From NCBI GenBank assembly GCA_018842655.1, contig JAGTWN010000004.1, forward strand, positions 3,472,001 through 3,536,000: 64,000 bases of DNA. Direction: 5' to 3'. Below, in pieces: positions 9,940-20,639 of the stretch. Origin of the DNA: Candidatus Pantoea haifensis (GTDB lineage: Bacteria; Pseudomonadota; Gammaproteobacteria; Enterobacterales; Enterobacteriaceae). The translations under genes and the position numbers were made by a program. The stretch's first letter is position 1. The number at the start of each line of letters is the position of its first letter. The notes under the pieces were generated by a model. It was given only the letters and a program-made list of their open reading frames with translations. It made no database searches and had not been told where the DNA came from.

Positions 9940-10356
9940 ATGGCATATGAAGCATTGTTGGAAGAGCAGCGTGAAGAGACGCGCCTGATCATTGAAGAGC
10001 TGCTGGAGGATGGCAGCGATCCCGACGCGCTCTATACCATTGAGCATCATCTCTCCTGCAACAACTTCGATTCGCTGGAAAAAGCGGCGGTTGATGCCTT
10101 TAAGCTGGGTTACGAAGTGACCGAGCCGGAAGAGCTGGAGCTGGAAGATGGCAGTACGGTGATGTGCGTCGATATCCTCAGCGAAGCCGCGCTGAACCCG
10201 GAACTGATTGACGCGCAGGTTGAACAACTGGTGAATCTGGCCGGTAAATACAATGTCGATTACGACGGCTGGGGAACCTATTTTGAAGACCCCGACGCTG
10301 AAGATGAAGACGATGGCGAAGCCATTGACGATGAGGATGATGGCATCCGCCACTAA
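9940..10356 (+). CDS. rraB: RraB, regulator of ribonuclease E activity B
   Basis: RraB binds RNase E and remodels the degradosome, inhibiting cleavage of some mRNAs. The 138-residue product equals the E. coli length. It is very acidic, with the conserved block [20 protein letters not shown] near the N-terminus, the [11 protein letters not shown] segment near 113-123, and an Asp/Glu-rich tail ending GIRH. I chose the ATG at 9940 (M-A-Y-E-A) because an AGAGAGGA ribosome site precedes it and the family starts there. An earlier in-frame codon at 9907 would add 11 unrelated residues. It is divergent from argI, as in E. coli. Confidence 0.96.
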   Translation: MAYEALLEEQREETRLIIEELLEDGSDPDALYTIEHHLSCNNFDSLEKAAVDAFKLGYEVTEPEELELEDGSTVMCVDILSEAALNPELIDAQVEQLVNLAGKYNVDYDGWGTYFEDPDAEDEDDGEAIDDEDDGIRH

Positions 10357-10412
10357 TTTAGCAGGCGGAGCATGCTCCGCCTTTCTCTCTTTTCCAGTCA
10401 CGTTTTAATTCG

Positions 10413-11174
10413 ATGAACTACGCACTTTTACTTGAACCTGTCCTTCAGTTCCTTCGCTGCCGTACCCCACAAGCCTGGATTGACGAGGCGCGCAAGCCGG
10501 AAAACCTGACGCTGTTACTGACCGATCATTTGGTCTGTGAGCTAAAAGCAGCGCAAACCGCTGTCTGGCTGATCCGCAAATATGTGGCTGACAAGCCGAG
10601 CGGCGACGCCATTCTTGCCTGGCTGAAGCCGTATGAAAATTTCATCTTCCGTGAGGATGGTGACAGCAATTTTATCAACGCGCACAAGAACCTGACCAAA
10701 AGCATCATTGTTCGTAATGAACTGCCGTGGGCGGATGATCTGGTCGAAAAAATGGTGTTGTTGATTAAAGAAGAGCTGCACCATTTTTATCAGGTTTGGG
10801 AAATTATGCAGTCACGCGGGCTGGTTTACCAAAAAATCACCTCCAGCCGCTACGCCAAATCGCTGCTGCGCGAAGTGACCACGCATGAGCCGGATACGCT
10901 GGTGGATAAACTGATTTGTGGTGCCTATATCGAAGCGCGATCCTGCGAACGTTTTGCCAGCCTGGCGCCTTATCTGGACAGTGAGCTGGAGAAATTTTAT
11001 ATCTCGCTGCTGCGTTCGGAAGCGCGCCACTATCAGGATTACTTAGCACTGGCTGCGCAGATTTCGCCGAAGGATATCGCACCGCGTGTAAAGGCGATTG
11101 GAGAAACAGAAAGGCAGTTAATCACTGAACCCGATAACGAGCTGCGTTTCCACAGCGGCGTCCCGGCTTTTTAA
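10413..11174 (+). CDS. miaE: MiaE tRNA 2-methylthio-N6-isopentenyladenosine(37) hydroxylase
   Basis: MiaE is a di-iron monooxygenase that hydroxylates the isopentenyl group of ms2i6A at position 37 of tRNAs. The 253-residue helical protein shows the ferritin-like ligands: Glu in CELKAAQ (about residue 44), EELHHF (about 117), EARSCERF (about 172) and EARHYQDY (about 205). E. coli K-12 lacks this gene. Salmonella has it, and I recall it near rraB there, as here. The start is 56 bases after rraB, so co-transcription is plausible. Confidence 0.92.
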   Translation: MNYALLLEPVLQFLRCRTPQAWIDEARKPENLTLLLTDHLVCELKAAQTAVWLIRKYVADKPSGDAILAWLKPYENFIFREDGDSNFINAHKNLTKSIIVRNELPWADDLVEKMVLLIKEELHHFYQVWEIMQSRGLVYQKITSSRYAKSLLREVTTHEPDTLVDKLICGAYIEARSCERFASLAPYLDSELEKFYISLLRSEARHYQDYLALAAQISPKDIAPRVKAIGETERQLITEPDNELRFHSGVPAF

Positions 11175-11248
11175 TCTCTTCTGTGGCCATGCATGATGTT
11201 CTCCCCTAAACGGGGGAGAAACGGGAAAAAGAGATGGCGAGCATTCTC

Positions 11249-11755
11249 TCAGAGAGCTTTTAACATCCGTACTTCACAGTCGTTATGTCCGGTGCAGCCC
11301 ATCGCGTTGTCTGTCAGCTCAAAACCCAGCGATTCATAGAGTTTAACCGCGCGCGTCAGGCTGGCTGTGGTTTCCAGATAGCAGCGACGAAAGCCCCGCT
11401 GGCGCGCATGTTCCATTGCACACATCGCCAGTTCACGCGCTAAACCCAGCCCGCGCACTTCCGGCAGGAAATACATTTTTTGCAGTTCACAAATATCGGG
11501 GGCGCTACAGGCCAAAGGAGCGACACCGCCACCGCCCATGACCTTGCCCTGATATTCAATAATCCAGTAGGCGCTGTGTTCCGCGCGGTACAGCTCAAAC
11601 AGCCGATCGAGGTCAGGATCGGAAACGGTATAACCTTTATCGGCAGTCAGCCCAAACTCTGCGGAAACATCGCGGATAACCTGTGCAATATGCGGATTGT
11701 CGGCAGCAGCGATTGGGCGCACGATAAGATCGTGTCGCGTTGCGGTAGTCTTCAT
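11249..11755 (-). CDS. yjgM: YjgM, GNAT-family N-acetyltransferase
   Basis: This predicted acetyl-CoA-dependent acetyltransferase has no firmly established substrate. The product is 168 residues, close to E. coli YjgM (167). The acetyl-CoA binding region [14 protein letters not shown] (about 99-112) has the R/Q-x-x-G-x-G/A loop, and [15 protein letters not shown] and CYLETTASL are family signatures. I take the ATG at 11755 because GGAAAAG lies just upstream; a TTG four codons earlier (11767) is the alternative. It lies after valS in the same direction but behind the valS terminator. Confidence 0.9.
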   Translation of the reverse strand: MKTTATRHDLIVRPIAAADNPHIAQVIRDVSAEFGLTADKGYTVSDPDLDRLFELYRAEHSAYWIIEYQGKVMGGGGVAPLACSAPDICELQKMYFLPEVRGLGLARELAMCAMEHARQRGFRRCYLETTASLTRAVKLYESLGFELTDNAMGCTGHNDCEVRMLKAL

Positions 11756-11784
11756 TATCTTTTCCAAATCTTTCTCAAATAAAT

Positions 11785-11809
11785 GAAAAAAGCCGGGCTA
11801 GCCCGGCTT
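11785..11809 (-). terminator. Intrinsic terminator of valS
   Basis: On the minus strand the stem AAGCCGGGC/GCCCGGCTT with a two-base TA centre runs into a T-tract (A-run 11785-11791 on the plus strand), 27 bases after the valS stop. Confidence 0.9.
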
Positions 11810-11835
11810 GATAATTAAGCGATCAGACTAAACGT

Positions 11836-14691
11836 TTACAATGCCGCAATCACGCCTTGCTGTTCAATCAGTTTTGCTTTCGATTGCTCCAGATCGGCCA
11901 TGCGCTCACGCTCTTTCACTACCACCGCTTCCGGGGCGCGGGAAACAAAGCCTTCGTTCGCCAGCTTAACCTGAATCTTATCGATTTCTACGTCGAGCTT
12001 AACCAGCTCTTTCGCCAGACGCTCCAGTTCAGCGGCTTTATCCACTAAATCTGCCATCGGAATTAACAGCTCAGCGCCTTCCACGATTTTGGTGACGGAA
12101 ACCGGGCCTTTCTCGCCCGCAGGCAGAACGGTCAGGCTCGCCAGACGCGCCAGGCGCGACAGGAAGTTGCGGTTGTCTTCAACGCGACGCAGCGCAGCCG
12201 GTGACGCATCGCGCAGCAGAACATCCAGTGGCTTGCTCGGCGCAATGTTCATTTCAGCACGAATGTTACGCACCGCCACGATCGCCTGTTTCATCCAGTC
12301 GATGTCCGCTTTTGCCTCGGCATCCTCTTTCGCCGCCTCATACTGCGGGAAAGGCTGCAGCATGATGGTGTCGTCGCTGATGTTTTTCAGCACTTTCACA
12401 CGCTGCCAGATGGTTTCAGTGATAAAAGGAATAATTGGATGCGCCAGGCGCAGCAGGGCTTCCAGAACATGTACCAGCGTATGACGGGTGCCGCGCAGTT
12501 CAGATTCGCTGCCGCTGTTCATCACTGGCTTGGTCAGCTCCAGATACCAGTCACAGAACTGGTTCCAGGTGAAGTCATACAGCAGGTTGGCTGCAATGTC
12601 GAAACGGTAGCTGTCCAGCGCCTCACGGTAGGCTTTCACCGTGCTGTTGAACTCAGTCAGGATCCAGCGATCCGCCAGCGACAGCGTCATTTCGCCACCG
12701 TTCTGGCCGCAATCCTGCTCTTCGGTGTTCATCAACACAAAGCGGCTGGCGTTCCACAGCTTATTACAGAAGTTGCGGTAACCTTCGAGACGCTTCATGT
12801 CCCAGTTGATATCACGACCGGTAGAGGCCAGCGCAGCAAGCGTGAAGCGCAGCGCATCGGTGCCTGACGGCTCAATGCCGTTCGGGAACTGCTTCTCGGT
12901 GCGCTTACGGATTTTTTCAGCCAGCTGCGGCTGCATCATGTTACCGGTACGTTTTTCCAGCAGCGCATCCAGTGAAATGCCGTCAACCATATCCAGCGGA
13001 TCAATCACGTTGCCTTTGGATTTTGACATCTTCTGGCCTTCTTCATCACGGATCAAACCGGTCATATAGACGGTTTTGAATGGCACCTGCGGCTTGCCAT
13101 TTTCATCTTTAATGAAATGCATGGTCAGCATGATCATGCGGGCAATCCAGAAGAAGATGATGTCAAAGCCACTGACCAGCACGCTGGTGGGGTGGAAGGT
13201 GCGCAGTGCTTCTGTGTTTTCCGGCCAGCCCAGCGTAGAGAAGGTCCACAGGCCAGATGAGAACCAGGTATCAAGCACATCGTCATCCTGACGCAGCGCG
13301 ACATCAGCGGCCAGGTTGTTTTCGCTACGCACTTCCTCTTCGGTGCGTCCGACATAGACGTTGCCGTCGTTGTCGTACCACGCCGGAATGCGGTGTCCCC
13401 ACCACAGCTGGCGTGAAATACACCAGTCCTGAATGTCACGCATCCAGGAGAAGTACATGTTTTCATACTGCTTCGGCACAAACTGGATATCGCCGTTTTC
13501 CACCGCTTCGACCGCCACTTTTGCCAGCGGGGCAGTGCGCACATACCACTGGTCAGTCAGCATCGGTTCGATCACTACGCCACCGCGATCGCCGTAAGGG
13601 ACGGTGAGATCGTGCGGCTTGATTTCGTCCAGCAAACCGAGCTCGTCAACCGCTGCCACAATCGCTTTACGCGCAGCAAAACGCTCCATTTTCTGGAACT
13701 GCGCCGGGATCTCATCGGAACAGACGTCGGTGACTTCGCCATTGGTGTCATAAACCTGGGCGCGTTCGCGGATATCGCCATCAAACGTCAGGATATTGAT
13801 CATCGGCAGCTGATGACGACGCCCTACTTCGTAGTCGTTAAAGTCATGCGCTGGGGTGATCTTCACGCAGCCAGTGCCTTTTTCCATGTCGGCGTGCTCA
13901 TCGCCAACGATCGGGATCAGGCGATTAACCAGCGGCAGCATGACAAATTTGCCGATCAGATCTTTATAGCGCGGATCTTCCGGGTTAACCGCGACGCCGG
14001 TATCGCCCAGCAGGGTTTCCGGGCGGGTGGTCGCAACCACCAGATAATCTTTGCCGTCAGCGGTTTTTGCGCCGTCTGCCAGCGGATAGCGGATGTGCCA
14101 CATTGAGCCTTTGCTCTCGCGGTTTTCCACTTCGAGGTCGGAGATAGCGGTGCGCAGTTTTGGATCCCAGTTCACCAGGCGCTTGCCACGGTAAATCAGG
14201 TTCTCTTTATACAGGCGAACAAACACTTCTTTCACTGCATTGGACAGCCCTTCGTCCATGGTGAAACGCTCGCGCTCCCAGTCAACCGAGTTGCCGAGAC
14301 GGCGCATCTGACGGGTGATGGTGCCGCCTGATTCCGCTTTCCACTGCCAGATTTTGTCGATGAAGGCATCACGACCGTAATCCTGGCGCGTTTTGCCTTC
14401 TTCAGCCGCAATCTTGCGCTCAACCACCATCTGCGTGGCGATGCCCGCGTGGTCCGTACCCGCTTGCCACAAGGTATTTTTACCCTGCATACGCTGGTAG
14501 CGGATCATGGTGTCCATGATGGTTTGCTGGAAGGCGTGACCCATATGCAAGCTACCGGTAACGTTCGGCGGCGGGATCATAATGCAAAAGCTTTCCTGGC
14601 TGGTGTCGCCATTCGGTTTGAAGTAGCCCTGCTTTTCCCAATGCTCGTAAAGCGGCTGCTCGATATCTTGCGGGTTATATGTCTTTTCCAT
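11836..14691 (-). CDS. valS: Valyl-tRNA synthetase ValS
   Basis: This class I synthetase charges tRNA-Val and edits misactivated threonine. Its 951 residues equal the E. coli length. Visible signatures are the HIGH-type motif HMGH at 49-52 ([15 protein letters not shown]), the editing domain with [15 protein letters not shown], the KMSKS loop ([13 protein letters not shown], about residue 553), and the C-terminal coiled-coil arm from about residue 880. It lies five bases after holC, in one operon with it, as in E. coli. Confidence 0.98.
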   Translation of the reverse strand: MEKTYNPQDIEQPLYEHWEKQGYFKPNGDTSQESFCIMIPPPNVTGSLHMGHAFQQTIMDTMIRYQRMQGKNTLWQAGTDHAGIATQMVVERKIAAEEGKTRQDYGRDAFIDKIWQWKAESGGTITRQMRRLGNSVDWERERFTMDEGLSNAVKEVFVRLYKENLIYRGKRLVNWDPKLRTAISDLEVENRESKGSMWHIRYPLADGAKTADGKDYLVVATTRPETLLGDTGVAVNPEDPRYKDLIGKFVMLPLVNRLIPIVGDEHADMEKGTGCVKITPAHDFNDYEVGRRHQLPMINILTFDGDIRERAQVYDTNGEVTDVCSDEIPAQFQKMERFAARKAIVAAVDELGLLDEIKPHDLTVPYGDRGGVVIEPMLTDQWYVRTAPLAKVAVEAVENGDIQFVPKQYENMYFSWMRDIQDWCISRQLWWGHRIPAWYDNDGNVYVGRTEEEVRSENNLAADVALRQDDDVLDTWFSSGLWTFSTLGWPENTEALRTFHPTSVLVSGFDIIFFWIARMIMLTMHFIKDENGKPQVPFKTVYMTGLIRDEEGQKMSKSKGNVIDPLDMVDGISLDALLEKRTGNMMQPQLAEKIRKRTEKQFPNGIEPSGTDALRFTLAALASTGRDINWDMKRLEGYRNFCNKLWNASRFVLMNTEEQDCGQNGGEMTLSLADRWILTEFNSTVKAYREALDSYRFDIAANLLYDFTWNQFCDWYLELTKPVMNSGSESELRGTRHTLVHVLEALLRLAHPIIPFITETIWQRVKVLKNISDDTIMLQPFPQYEAAKEDAEAKADIDWMKQAIVAVRNIRAEMNIAPSKPLDVLLRDASPAALRRVEDNRNFLSRLARLASLTVLPAGEKGPVSVTKIVEGAELLIPMADLVDKAAELERLAKELVKLDVEIDKIQVKLANEGFVSRAPEAVVVKERERMADLEQSKAKLIEQQGVIAAL

Positions 14692-14696
14692 TTCTG

Positions 14697-15155
14697 CTAT
14701 GTCGTTTGCGGCTGTGGTGGCGTTGCCGTATTCAATTGGAAACCAACGCTGCGGTACGCTTTATAGCGGTCGCGCGCCAGCTGTTTGAGAGATTCTTCGT
14801 AAGGAACGAAGTCTATCACTTCATGGAAAGCAGTAGCAAAATCTGCGAACTGCGGCAGCAGGCTAATTAACAGATCGCGCGGTGAACTGCCGCGCCGCTG
14901 TGGCCAGGCCAGTTCAACCGGTGCGCCGTAACGCGGCCCTTCGCCCGCGAGATTATGCGGCACGAAGGCGTTGGCCGGACGTTGCCACAGCGCCTCGTCC
15001 AGACGAATCGCTTGCTGCTCATTTTCACAGGCGATCAGCACGCGCTTGCCTGCCCGCCAGCGCGTTTCTGCCAGATCGCAGACCAGGGCTTCGATGGCGC
15101 TCAGGCCGTCACTGGCTGCATCGGTTTCCATCACGTAGAAGGTTGCGTTTTTCAT
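14697..15155 (-). CDS. holC: DNA polymerase III chi subunit HolC
   Basis: Chi bridges the polymerase III clamp loader (through psi, HolD) to single-strand binding protein. The 152-residue product matches the E. coli protein (147) through the block [12 protein letters not shown] and the [21 protein letters not shown] helix. Only the tail differs, a Pro/Thr-rich end (TPPQPQTT) instead of the short E. coli end. It is co-transcribed with valS, which starts five bases after its stop. Confidence 0.95.
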   Translation of the reverse strand: MKNATFYVMETDAASDGLSAIEALVCDLAETRWRAGKRVLIACENEQQAIRLDEALWQRPANAFVPHNLAGEGPRYGAPVELAWPQRRGSSPRDLLISLLPQFADFATAFHEVIDFVPYEESLKQLARDRYKAYRSVGFQLNTATPPQPQTT

Positions 15156-15245
15156 GAGGATGCCTTGTGAATGGTCAAGGTGCTCGCTGCGTCGCTCCTG
15201 GTAAGATGCGCGCCGATGCCCTTATCCCGGCTCTCTTCCACAGAA

Positions 15246-15299
15246 AGAGAAACGCTGCTCTGTGCGCCTTTCTGTCGGGCAAAAGCAGCGTCTTTCTCC
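15246..15299. other. Imperfect inverted repeat between pepA and holC
   Basis: In the 174-base gap between pepA and holC, gagaaacgctgct (15246-15258) can pair imperfectly with agcagcgtctttctc (15285-15299). There is no T-run, so it may be an mRNA-stabilising hairpin rather than a terminator. Confidence 0.35.
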
Positions 15300-15329
15300 T
15301 CCGCGTGGAGCAGGAGAGCGTGGGGAAAA

Positions 15330-16841
15330 CTAGTCGTCGCCGTTCAGGCCGGCACGATTCAACAGAAACTGCGACAGCATCGGCACCGGACGACCGGTTG
15401 CGCCTTTCGCTTTGCCTGAGCGCCATGCAGTACCCGCGATGTCGAGGTGCGCCCAGTTATATTTGCGCGCAAATCGAGCCAGGAAGCAAGCAGCAGTAAT
15501 GGCACCACCAGGGCGGCCACCAATGTTTGCCATATCAGCAAAATTAGATTCCAGCTGATCCTGATATTCATCCGCCATTGGCAGACGCCACGCCCGGTCA
15601 CCCGACTGCTCTGATGCGCCGATCAGCTCGTGCGCCAGTGGATTGTGGTTCGACAGCAAACCGCTAACGTGATGACCCAGCGCAACCACACAGGCACCCG
15701 TCAGGGTCGCGACGTCAATCACCACTTCCGGCTCGAAACGCTCAACATAAGTCAGCGCATCGCACAGCACTAAACGGCCTTCCGCATCGGTATTCAGCAC
15801 TTCAACAGTCTGGCCTGACATTGTCGTCAGAACATCGCCTGGGCGCATTGAACGCCCATCTGGCATGTTTTCACAGCCTGCCAGCACACCGACCACATTA
15901 AGCGGCAGATTCAGTTCCGCCACCATACGCATCACGCCGTAGACCGAAGCCGCACCGCACATGTCGTACTTCATCTCATCCATGCTGTCGGACGGTTTGA
16001 TAGAAATACCGCCGGAGTCGAAGGTCAAACCTTTACCCACCAGCACGATAGGACGCGCTTCCGGATCGGGGTTACCTTTGTATTCAATTACCGACATCAG
16101 TGATTCGTTTTGTGAACCGGCACCGACCGCCAGATAGGCGTTCATGCCCAGCTCTTTCATCTGCTGCTCGCCAATCACACGGGTGGTCACGTTCTTGCTG
16201 AATGCGTCAGCCAGTTGACGTGCCTGTGAAGCCAGATAAGCCGCATTACAGATGTTTGGCGGCATATTGCTCAGATCTTTTGCCGCCTTAACGCCCGCCG
16301 CGACGGCTAATCCGTGCTGAATGGCGCGCTCACCGCTGGTCAGCTCACGGCGCGTCGGTACGTTGAATACCAGTTTACGCAGCGGGCGACGCGGCTCGGC
16401 TTTGTTACTTTTCAACTGATCGAAGTTGTAAAGTGCCTCTTTGGAGGTTTCTACCGCCTGGCGTACTTTCCAGTAGGTGTTACGTCCTTTAACGTGCAGC
16501 TCTGTCAGAAAGCAGACCGCCTCCATTGAACCGGTATCGTTTAAGGTATTGATGGTTTTCTGAATGACCTGTTTATACTGACGCTCATCCAGCTCACGCT
16601 CTTTACCACAACCAATCAGCAAAATACGTTCGGACAGGATGTTTGGCACATGATGCAGCAGCAGCGTCTGGCCCACTTTCCCTTCCAGCTCGCCGCGGCG
16701 CAGCAGGGCACTGATATAGCCGTCACTGATTTTATCCAGCTGTTCAGCAATTGGTGAGAGACGACGCGGTTCGAAAACACCAACAACAATGCAAGCACTG
16801 CGTTGTTTTTCCGGGCTTCCGCTTTTTACACTGAACTCCAT
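15330..16841 (-). CDS. pepA: Leucyl aminopeptidase PepA (XerA)
   Basis: PepA is a hexameric two-metal aminopeptidase of the M17 family. In E. coli it also binds DNA, acting as accessory protein in Xer recombination at cer and as repressor of carAB. The 503 residues match E. coli throughout. Metal and active-site residues lie in [26 protein letters not shown] and [12 protein letters not shown] (about residues 262-360). The ATG at 16841 (M-E-F-S-V-K) follows CAGGAGTG and equals the known N-terminus. It is divergent from lptF, as in E. coli. Confidence 0.97.
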   Translation of the reverse strand: MEFSVKSGSPEKQRSACIVVGVFEPRRLSPIAEQLDKISDGYISALLRRGELEGKVGQTLLLHHVPNILSERILLIGCGKERELDERQYKQVIQKTINTLNDTGSMEAVCFLTELHVKGRNTYWKVRQAVETSKEALYNFDQLKSNKAEPRRPLRKLVFNVPTRRELTSGERAIQHGLAVAAGVKAAKDLSNMPPNICNAAYLASQARQLADAFSKNVTTRVIGEQQMKELGMNAYLAVGAGSQNESLMSVIEYKGNPDPEARPIVLVGKGLTFDSGGISIKPSDSMDEMKYDMCGAASVYGVMRMVAELNLPLNVVGVLAGCENMPDGRSMRPGDVLTTMSGQTVEVLNTDAEGRLVLCDALTYVERFEPEVVIDVATLTGACVVALGHHVSGLLSNHNPLAHELIGASEQSGDRAWRLPMADEYQDQLESNFADMANIGGRPGGAITAACFLARFARKYNWAHLDIAGTAWRSGKAKGATGRPVPMLSQFLLNRAGLNGDD

Positions 16842-17106
16842 GCACACTCCTGAATCTTAAAGACAACGGCCGCTGCTCTCGCTAGAATGTAGCGCGCTCG
16901 TGACATAATTAAGCGTAGCAACATGACATTTCACGACCAAAGGTCATAATGAATCGGGGTGACAAGATGTTGTTTTTTCACCACCCAAACGCAATTGTCA
17001 TACAATTTTAGCTGTGACGACGGCCATTGATGAAGAAAAATGGCGAATAAGCGTTGAAACTATCGATTTTCCTGCAAAAAGACAAGTTTTCACAGGCGTA
17101 CTAAGC

Positions 17107-18207
17107 GTGATCATCATTAGATATCTGGTTCGGGAAACGCTCAAAAGCCAGTTGGCTATCCTCTTCATCCTGCTATTGATCTTCTTTTGTCAGAAGTTAG
17201 TCAGGATTTTAGGCGCCGCGGTGGATGGCGAAGTCCCGACAAACCTCGTTCTGACTCTGTTAGGACTTGGTGTGCCTGAAATGGCACAACTTATTCTTCC
17301 CTTGAGTCTGTTTCTGGCGATTTTAATGACGCTTGGGCGGCTCTATACGGAAAGTGAAATTACCGTTATGCATGCCTGTGGCCTGAGCAAAGCGGTGTTG
17401 GTGAAGGCTGCCATGGTCCTGATGTTGTTTACGTCGCTGGTAGCGGCAGTGAATGTCATCTGGCTCGGGCCCTGGTCGTCGCGCTATCAGGACGAAGTGA
17501 CGCAGAATGCCAAAGCTAACCCGGGTGCCGCTGCCCTGGCTGCCGGGCAGTTCCAGACCTCCAGCGACGGGAACGCGGTGCTGTTCATCGAAGACGTAAA
17601 AGGCAATCAGTTTGGCAACGTCTTCCTGGCGCAGTTGCGTCCAAAAGGCAACGCGCGTCCATCGGTAGTGTTAGCTGACAGCGGCCATATGGATCAACGT
17701 CCCGACGGCTCGCAAGTGGTGACGCTGGATAAAGGCACGCGCTTTGAAGGCACCGCCTTGCTGCGTGATTTCCGTATCACGGATTTCAATAACTATCAGG
17801 CGATTGTTGGCTACAAAGAGGCCACGCTCGATCCGAACGATGCTGAGCAGTCGAGCTTCACCGGCCTGTTCCAGAATGACACGCCAGCGTTCCGCTCGGA
17901 GCTGCACTGGCGCATTACTTTGGTGTTCTCGGTGTTGGTGATGGCGCTGATGGTGGTGCCGCTCAGCGTGGTGAATCCACGTCAGGGGCGCGTGTTGTCA
18001 ATGCTGCCCGCGATGCTGCTTTATCTGATCTTCTTCCTGCTGCAAAGCTCGTTGAAATCGAGTGGCTCAAAAGGCCGTCTCGATCCGGCTATCTGGATGT
18101 GGGTGGTTAATATCAGTTACCTGCTGTTAGCGGTAATGCTTAATCTGTGGGATACGGTACCGATGCGTCGCGTTCGCGCCCGCTTTACACGCGGAGGGTC
18201 GGTCTGA
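17107..18207 (+). CDS. lptF: LPS export ABC permease LptF
   Basis: With LptG and the ATPase LptB2, LptF extracts lipopolysaccharide from the inner membrane and pushes it onto the periplasmic bridge. From the GTG at 17107 the product is 366 residues, the exact E. coli length, beginning V/M-I-I-I-R-Y-L-V-R-E. The frame is open back to 17014, but those 31 codons have no family match. There are six membrane segments, three on each side of a periplasmic beta-jellyroll of about 150 residues, plus the SEITVMHACGLS coupling segment. It overlaps lptG by one base (TGATG). Confidence 0.96.
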   Translation: MIIIRYLVRETLKSQLAILFILLLIFFCQKLVRILGAAVDGEVPTNLVLTLLGLGVPEMAQLILPLSLFLAILMTLGRLYTESEITVMHACGLSKAVLVKAAMVLMLFTSLVAAVNVIWLGPWSSRYQDEVTQNAKANPGAAALAAGQFQTSSDGNAVLFIEDVKGNQFGNVFLAQLRPKGNARPSVVLADSGHMDQRPDGSQVVTLDKGTRFEGTALLRDFRITDFNNYQAIVGYKEATLDPNDAEQSSFTGLFQNDTPAFRSELHWRITLVFSVLVMALMVVPLSVVNPRQGRVLSMLPAMLLYLIFFLLQSSLKSSGSKGRLDPAIWMWVVNISYLLLAVMLNLWDTVPMRRVRARFTRGGSV

Positions 18208-19283
18208 TGTTTCGCGTTCTTGACCGCTATATCGGTAAAACGATCTTTAACACCATTATGTTGACCTTGTTCATGCTGGTGTCACTTTCCGGCATCATCA
18301 AGTTTGTCGATCAGCTACGCAAAACCGGGCAGGGTGCGTATACCGCAATCGATGCGGGTTACTACACCTTGCTTAGCGTGCCGAAAGATATCGAAATCTT
18401 CTTTCCCATGGCGGCGTTGCTGGGCGCGTTGTTAGGCCTGGGGACGCTGGCGCAGCGCAGTGAGCTGGTGGTGATGCAGGCAGCGGGCTTTACCCGCATG
18501 CAGGTCGCGTTGTCGGTAATGAAAACGGCGATTCCGCTGGTGCTGCTGACCATGGCAATCGGTGAGTTTGTGGCACCGCAGGGCGAACAGATGGCGCGCA
18601 ACTACCGTGCGCAGCAACTCTATGGTGGTGCGCTGGTCTCCACACAAAATGGTTTGTGGGCCAAAGATGGCAACAGCTTTATCTATATTGAGCGCATCAA
18701 AGGCGATAACGAGATCGATGGCGTCAGCATCTATAACTTCAACGATCAGCGTCGCTTACTGAATGTGCGTTACGCGGCCAGTGCCACCTGGGATGCAGAG
18801 AAAAAGCGTTGGATGCTGTCGCAGGTCGATGAATCAGACCTGAAAGATCCGACGCAGATTACCGGCTCACAAAGTCTGGGAGGGGAATGGAAAACCAACC
18901 TGACGCCAGACAAGCTGGGCGTGGTGGCGCTTGATCCCGACGCGCTGTCGATTCGCGGCCTGTATAATTACAGTAAATACCTGAAGCAGAGTGGACAGGA
19001 ATCGGGACGCTATTTGCTCAATATGTGGAGCAAAATCTTCCAGCCGATTTCTGTGGCGGTGATGATGCTGATGGCGCTCTCGTTTATCTTTGGCCCGCTG
19101 CGTAGCGTGTCGATGGGTGTGCGCGTCGTCACGGGTATCAGCTTCGGCTTCCTGTTTTACGTACTCGACCAAATCTTTGGCCCGCTCAGCCTGGTTTATG
19201 GTTTACCGCCGATCATGGGCGCGATTCTGCCAAGCTTCGCCTTCTTCGCGATCAGTCTGTTTATGTTGATCAAGCGGCGATAG
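18207..19283 (+). CDS. lptG: LPS export ABC permease LptG
   Basis: This is the second permease of the LptB2FG lipopolysaccharide extractor. The 358 residues start M-F-R-V-L-D-R-Y-I-G-K-T, as in E. coli (360). It has the conserved RSELVVMQAAGFTRMQVA coupling helix near 88-105 and the VALDPDALSIRGL segment at the end of the periplasmic domain. The ATG overlaps the lptF stop by one base, and an intrinsic terminator follows within 20 bases. Confidence 0.97.
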   Translation: MFRVLDRYIGKTIFNTIMLTLFMLVSLSGIIKFVDQLRKTGQGAYTAIDAGYYTLLSVPKDIEIFFPMAALLGALLGLGTLAQRSELVVMQAAGFTRMQVALSVMKTAIPLVLLTMAIGEFVAPQGEQMARNYRAQQLYGGALVSTQNGLWAKDGNSFIYIERIKGDNEIDGVSIYNFNDQRRLLNVRYAASATWDAEKKRWMLSQVDESDLKDPTQITGSQSLGGEWKTNLTPDKLGVVALDPDALSIRGLYNYSKYLKQSGQESGRYLLNMWSKIFQPISVAVMMLMALSFIFGPLRSVSMGVRVVTGISFGFLFYVLDQIFGPLSLVYGLPPIMGAILPSFAFFAISLFMLIKRR

Positions 19284-19298
19284 ACCCGATTACAGCAC

Positions 19299-19326
19299 AA
19301 AAAAGCCGCAGCGATGCGGCTTTTTT
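19299..19326. terminator. Bidirectional intrinsic terminator between lptG and yjiN
   Basis: The stem aaaaaagccgca/tgcggctttttt around a gcga loop has a T-run on both strands. It ends lptG from the left and yjiN from the right. Confidence 0.92.
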
Positions 19327-19342
19327 ATTATCAAAAAACGGC

Positions 19343-20614
19343 TTACCCAGGCAACCATGTCGGGACTTGCGACAGTAAAAAAAGAATCAATCCAATCGTG
19401 CCTCCCACCAACGTACCGTTGATGCGGATAAACTGCAGGTCTTTGCCAATGTTCAGCTCAATCTGCTGCGACATATCGCGTGCATCCCAGCTTTTCACCG
19501 TATCGCTGATGTGGCGCGTCAGGAAGCTGGCAAACTCCGGGGCGACACTGCGCGCCGCATCTTCCAGATGTTGATTCATCGAATGGCGCAACGCCTGATC
19601 GGCTGCCAGGGTTTCGCCCAGCCATAAGGCGGCAAGGCGCACTTTTTCCTGTACGCGCGAGTCGTCACTACTCAGATCGGCTTTCAGCCAGGCTCGCAGA
19701 TCGTTCCACAGCTCGCCGATATAGCGATTAAGCGACGCATCCTCTTTCAGCCAGCTTTTTATCACTTCTGCGCGCTCGGCCATCTCAGGATCGTTCTTCA
19801 GCTTATCAATCAGGCGATCAACGGCACGGTTAAAACCAAGGCGCAACTCATGCCCCTGATCGGCTGCCACATCATCCAGCAGGGAATCCACTGCATTCGC
19901 CACTAACTCCGCACTGTGTTCGCCAAGCCATTCGGTTGGCAGCATTTTGGCCTTAATCGGGTGCTCGCGCTTCAGCCAGCGTACGATTTGCAGTGCGATA
20001 AATTCACGCGTGCCGGGTTTATGCAACAGACGCAGGAGCTGTTCCACTGCCGCATCCAGCAGTTCCTGATGGCGATTATTTTTGGTCAGGCTCTCCAGCA
20101 GTAGCGCGCTGGTCTGGCTGAGATCGACCTTATCAATTGCACGATGCACCGCACGACGCATAAAGTTCTGGATCCGCGCATCGTCAGTGAGATCGAGAAA
20201 GCCGCGCATCACCTGCAACAGATGGCGACCCACCCGGTCAGCGTTGCCCGGCGCATTCAGCCAGTCCGCTAACATGCGCGAGGGATCGTGACGACGAATT
20301 AAATTCAGCAGCGAGTCAGTATCGAGGAACTTCTCCTGCACAAAACGACCCAGATTGTCACCAATGCGATCTTTGTTGCGCGGGATAATTGCCGTGTGGC
20401 GAGAAATAAAGGGCACCGGAACGCGACGAAACAGCGCAACGACGGCAAACCAGTCCGCCAGCGCACCGACCATCGCGGCCTCGGCTATCGCTTTTACGCC
20501 GCTGACATAAATAGTGGGCGGAAGAAAAAGTGTGATGATAAAAGTGGCGGCAGCCAGCAGTAACAGCAGCAGCGCCAGACGTTTGGTCCGTGTTAGTTCG
20601 CGTTGTTTATCCAT
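19343..20614 (-). CDS. yjiN: YjiN, DUF445 inner-membrane protein
   Basis: This DUF445 family protein has no proven function. Its 423 residues match E. coli YjiN (426) closely. It has an N-terminal membrane segment (about 12-32), the family block [26 protein letters not shown], a long helical cytosolic or periplasmic body, and a C-terminal membrane segment after [16 protein letters not shown]. In E. coli yjiN lies elsewhere in the same general chromosome region, so its place next to lptG is a local difference. Confidence 0.92.
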   Translation of the reverse strand: MDKQRELTRTKRLALLLLLLAAATFIITLFLPPTIYVSGVKAIAEAAMVGALADWFAVVALFRRVPVPFISRHTAIIPRNKDRIGDNLGRFVQEKFLDTDSLLNLIRRHDPSRMLADWLNAPGNADRVGRHLLQVMRGFLDLTDDARIQNFMRRAVHRAIDKVDLSQTSALLLESLTKNNRHQELLDAAVEQLLRLLHKPGTREFIALQIVRWLKREHPIKAKMLPTEWLGEHSAELVANAVDSLLDDVAADQGHELRLGFNRAVDRLIDKLKNDPEMAERAEVIKSWLKEDASLNRYIGELWNDLRAWLKADLSSDDSRVQEKVRLAALWLGETLAADQALRHSMNQHLEDAARSVAPEFASFLTRHISDTVKSWDARDMSQQIELNIGKDLQFIRINGTLVGGTIGLILFLLSQVPTWLPG

Positions 20615-20639
20615 GTTGTGATCTTAGCAGAGACGAAAG

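Noticed and set aside
9820-10401. 193-codon minus-strand frame opposite rraB
   Set aside because: It mirrors the coding strand of rraB, lacks a ribosome site, and reads as low-information Phe/Gln-rich sequence typical of an antisense shadow.
14882-15499. Several plus-strand frames opposite holC and pepA
   Set aside because: Shadows of strongly supported minus-strand genes with Arg/Ala-rich translations.
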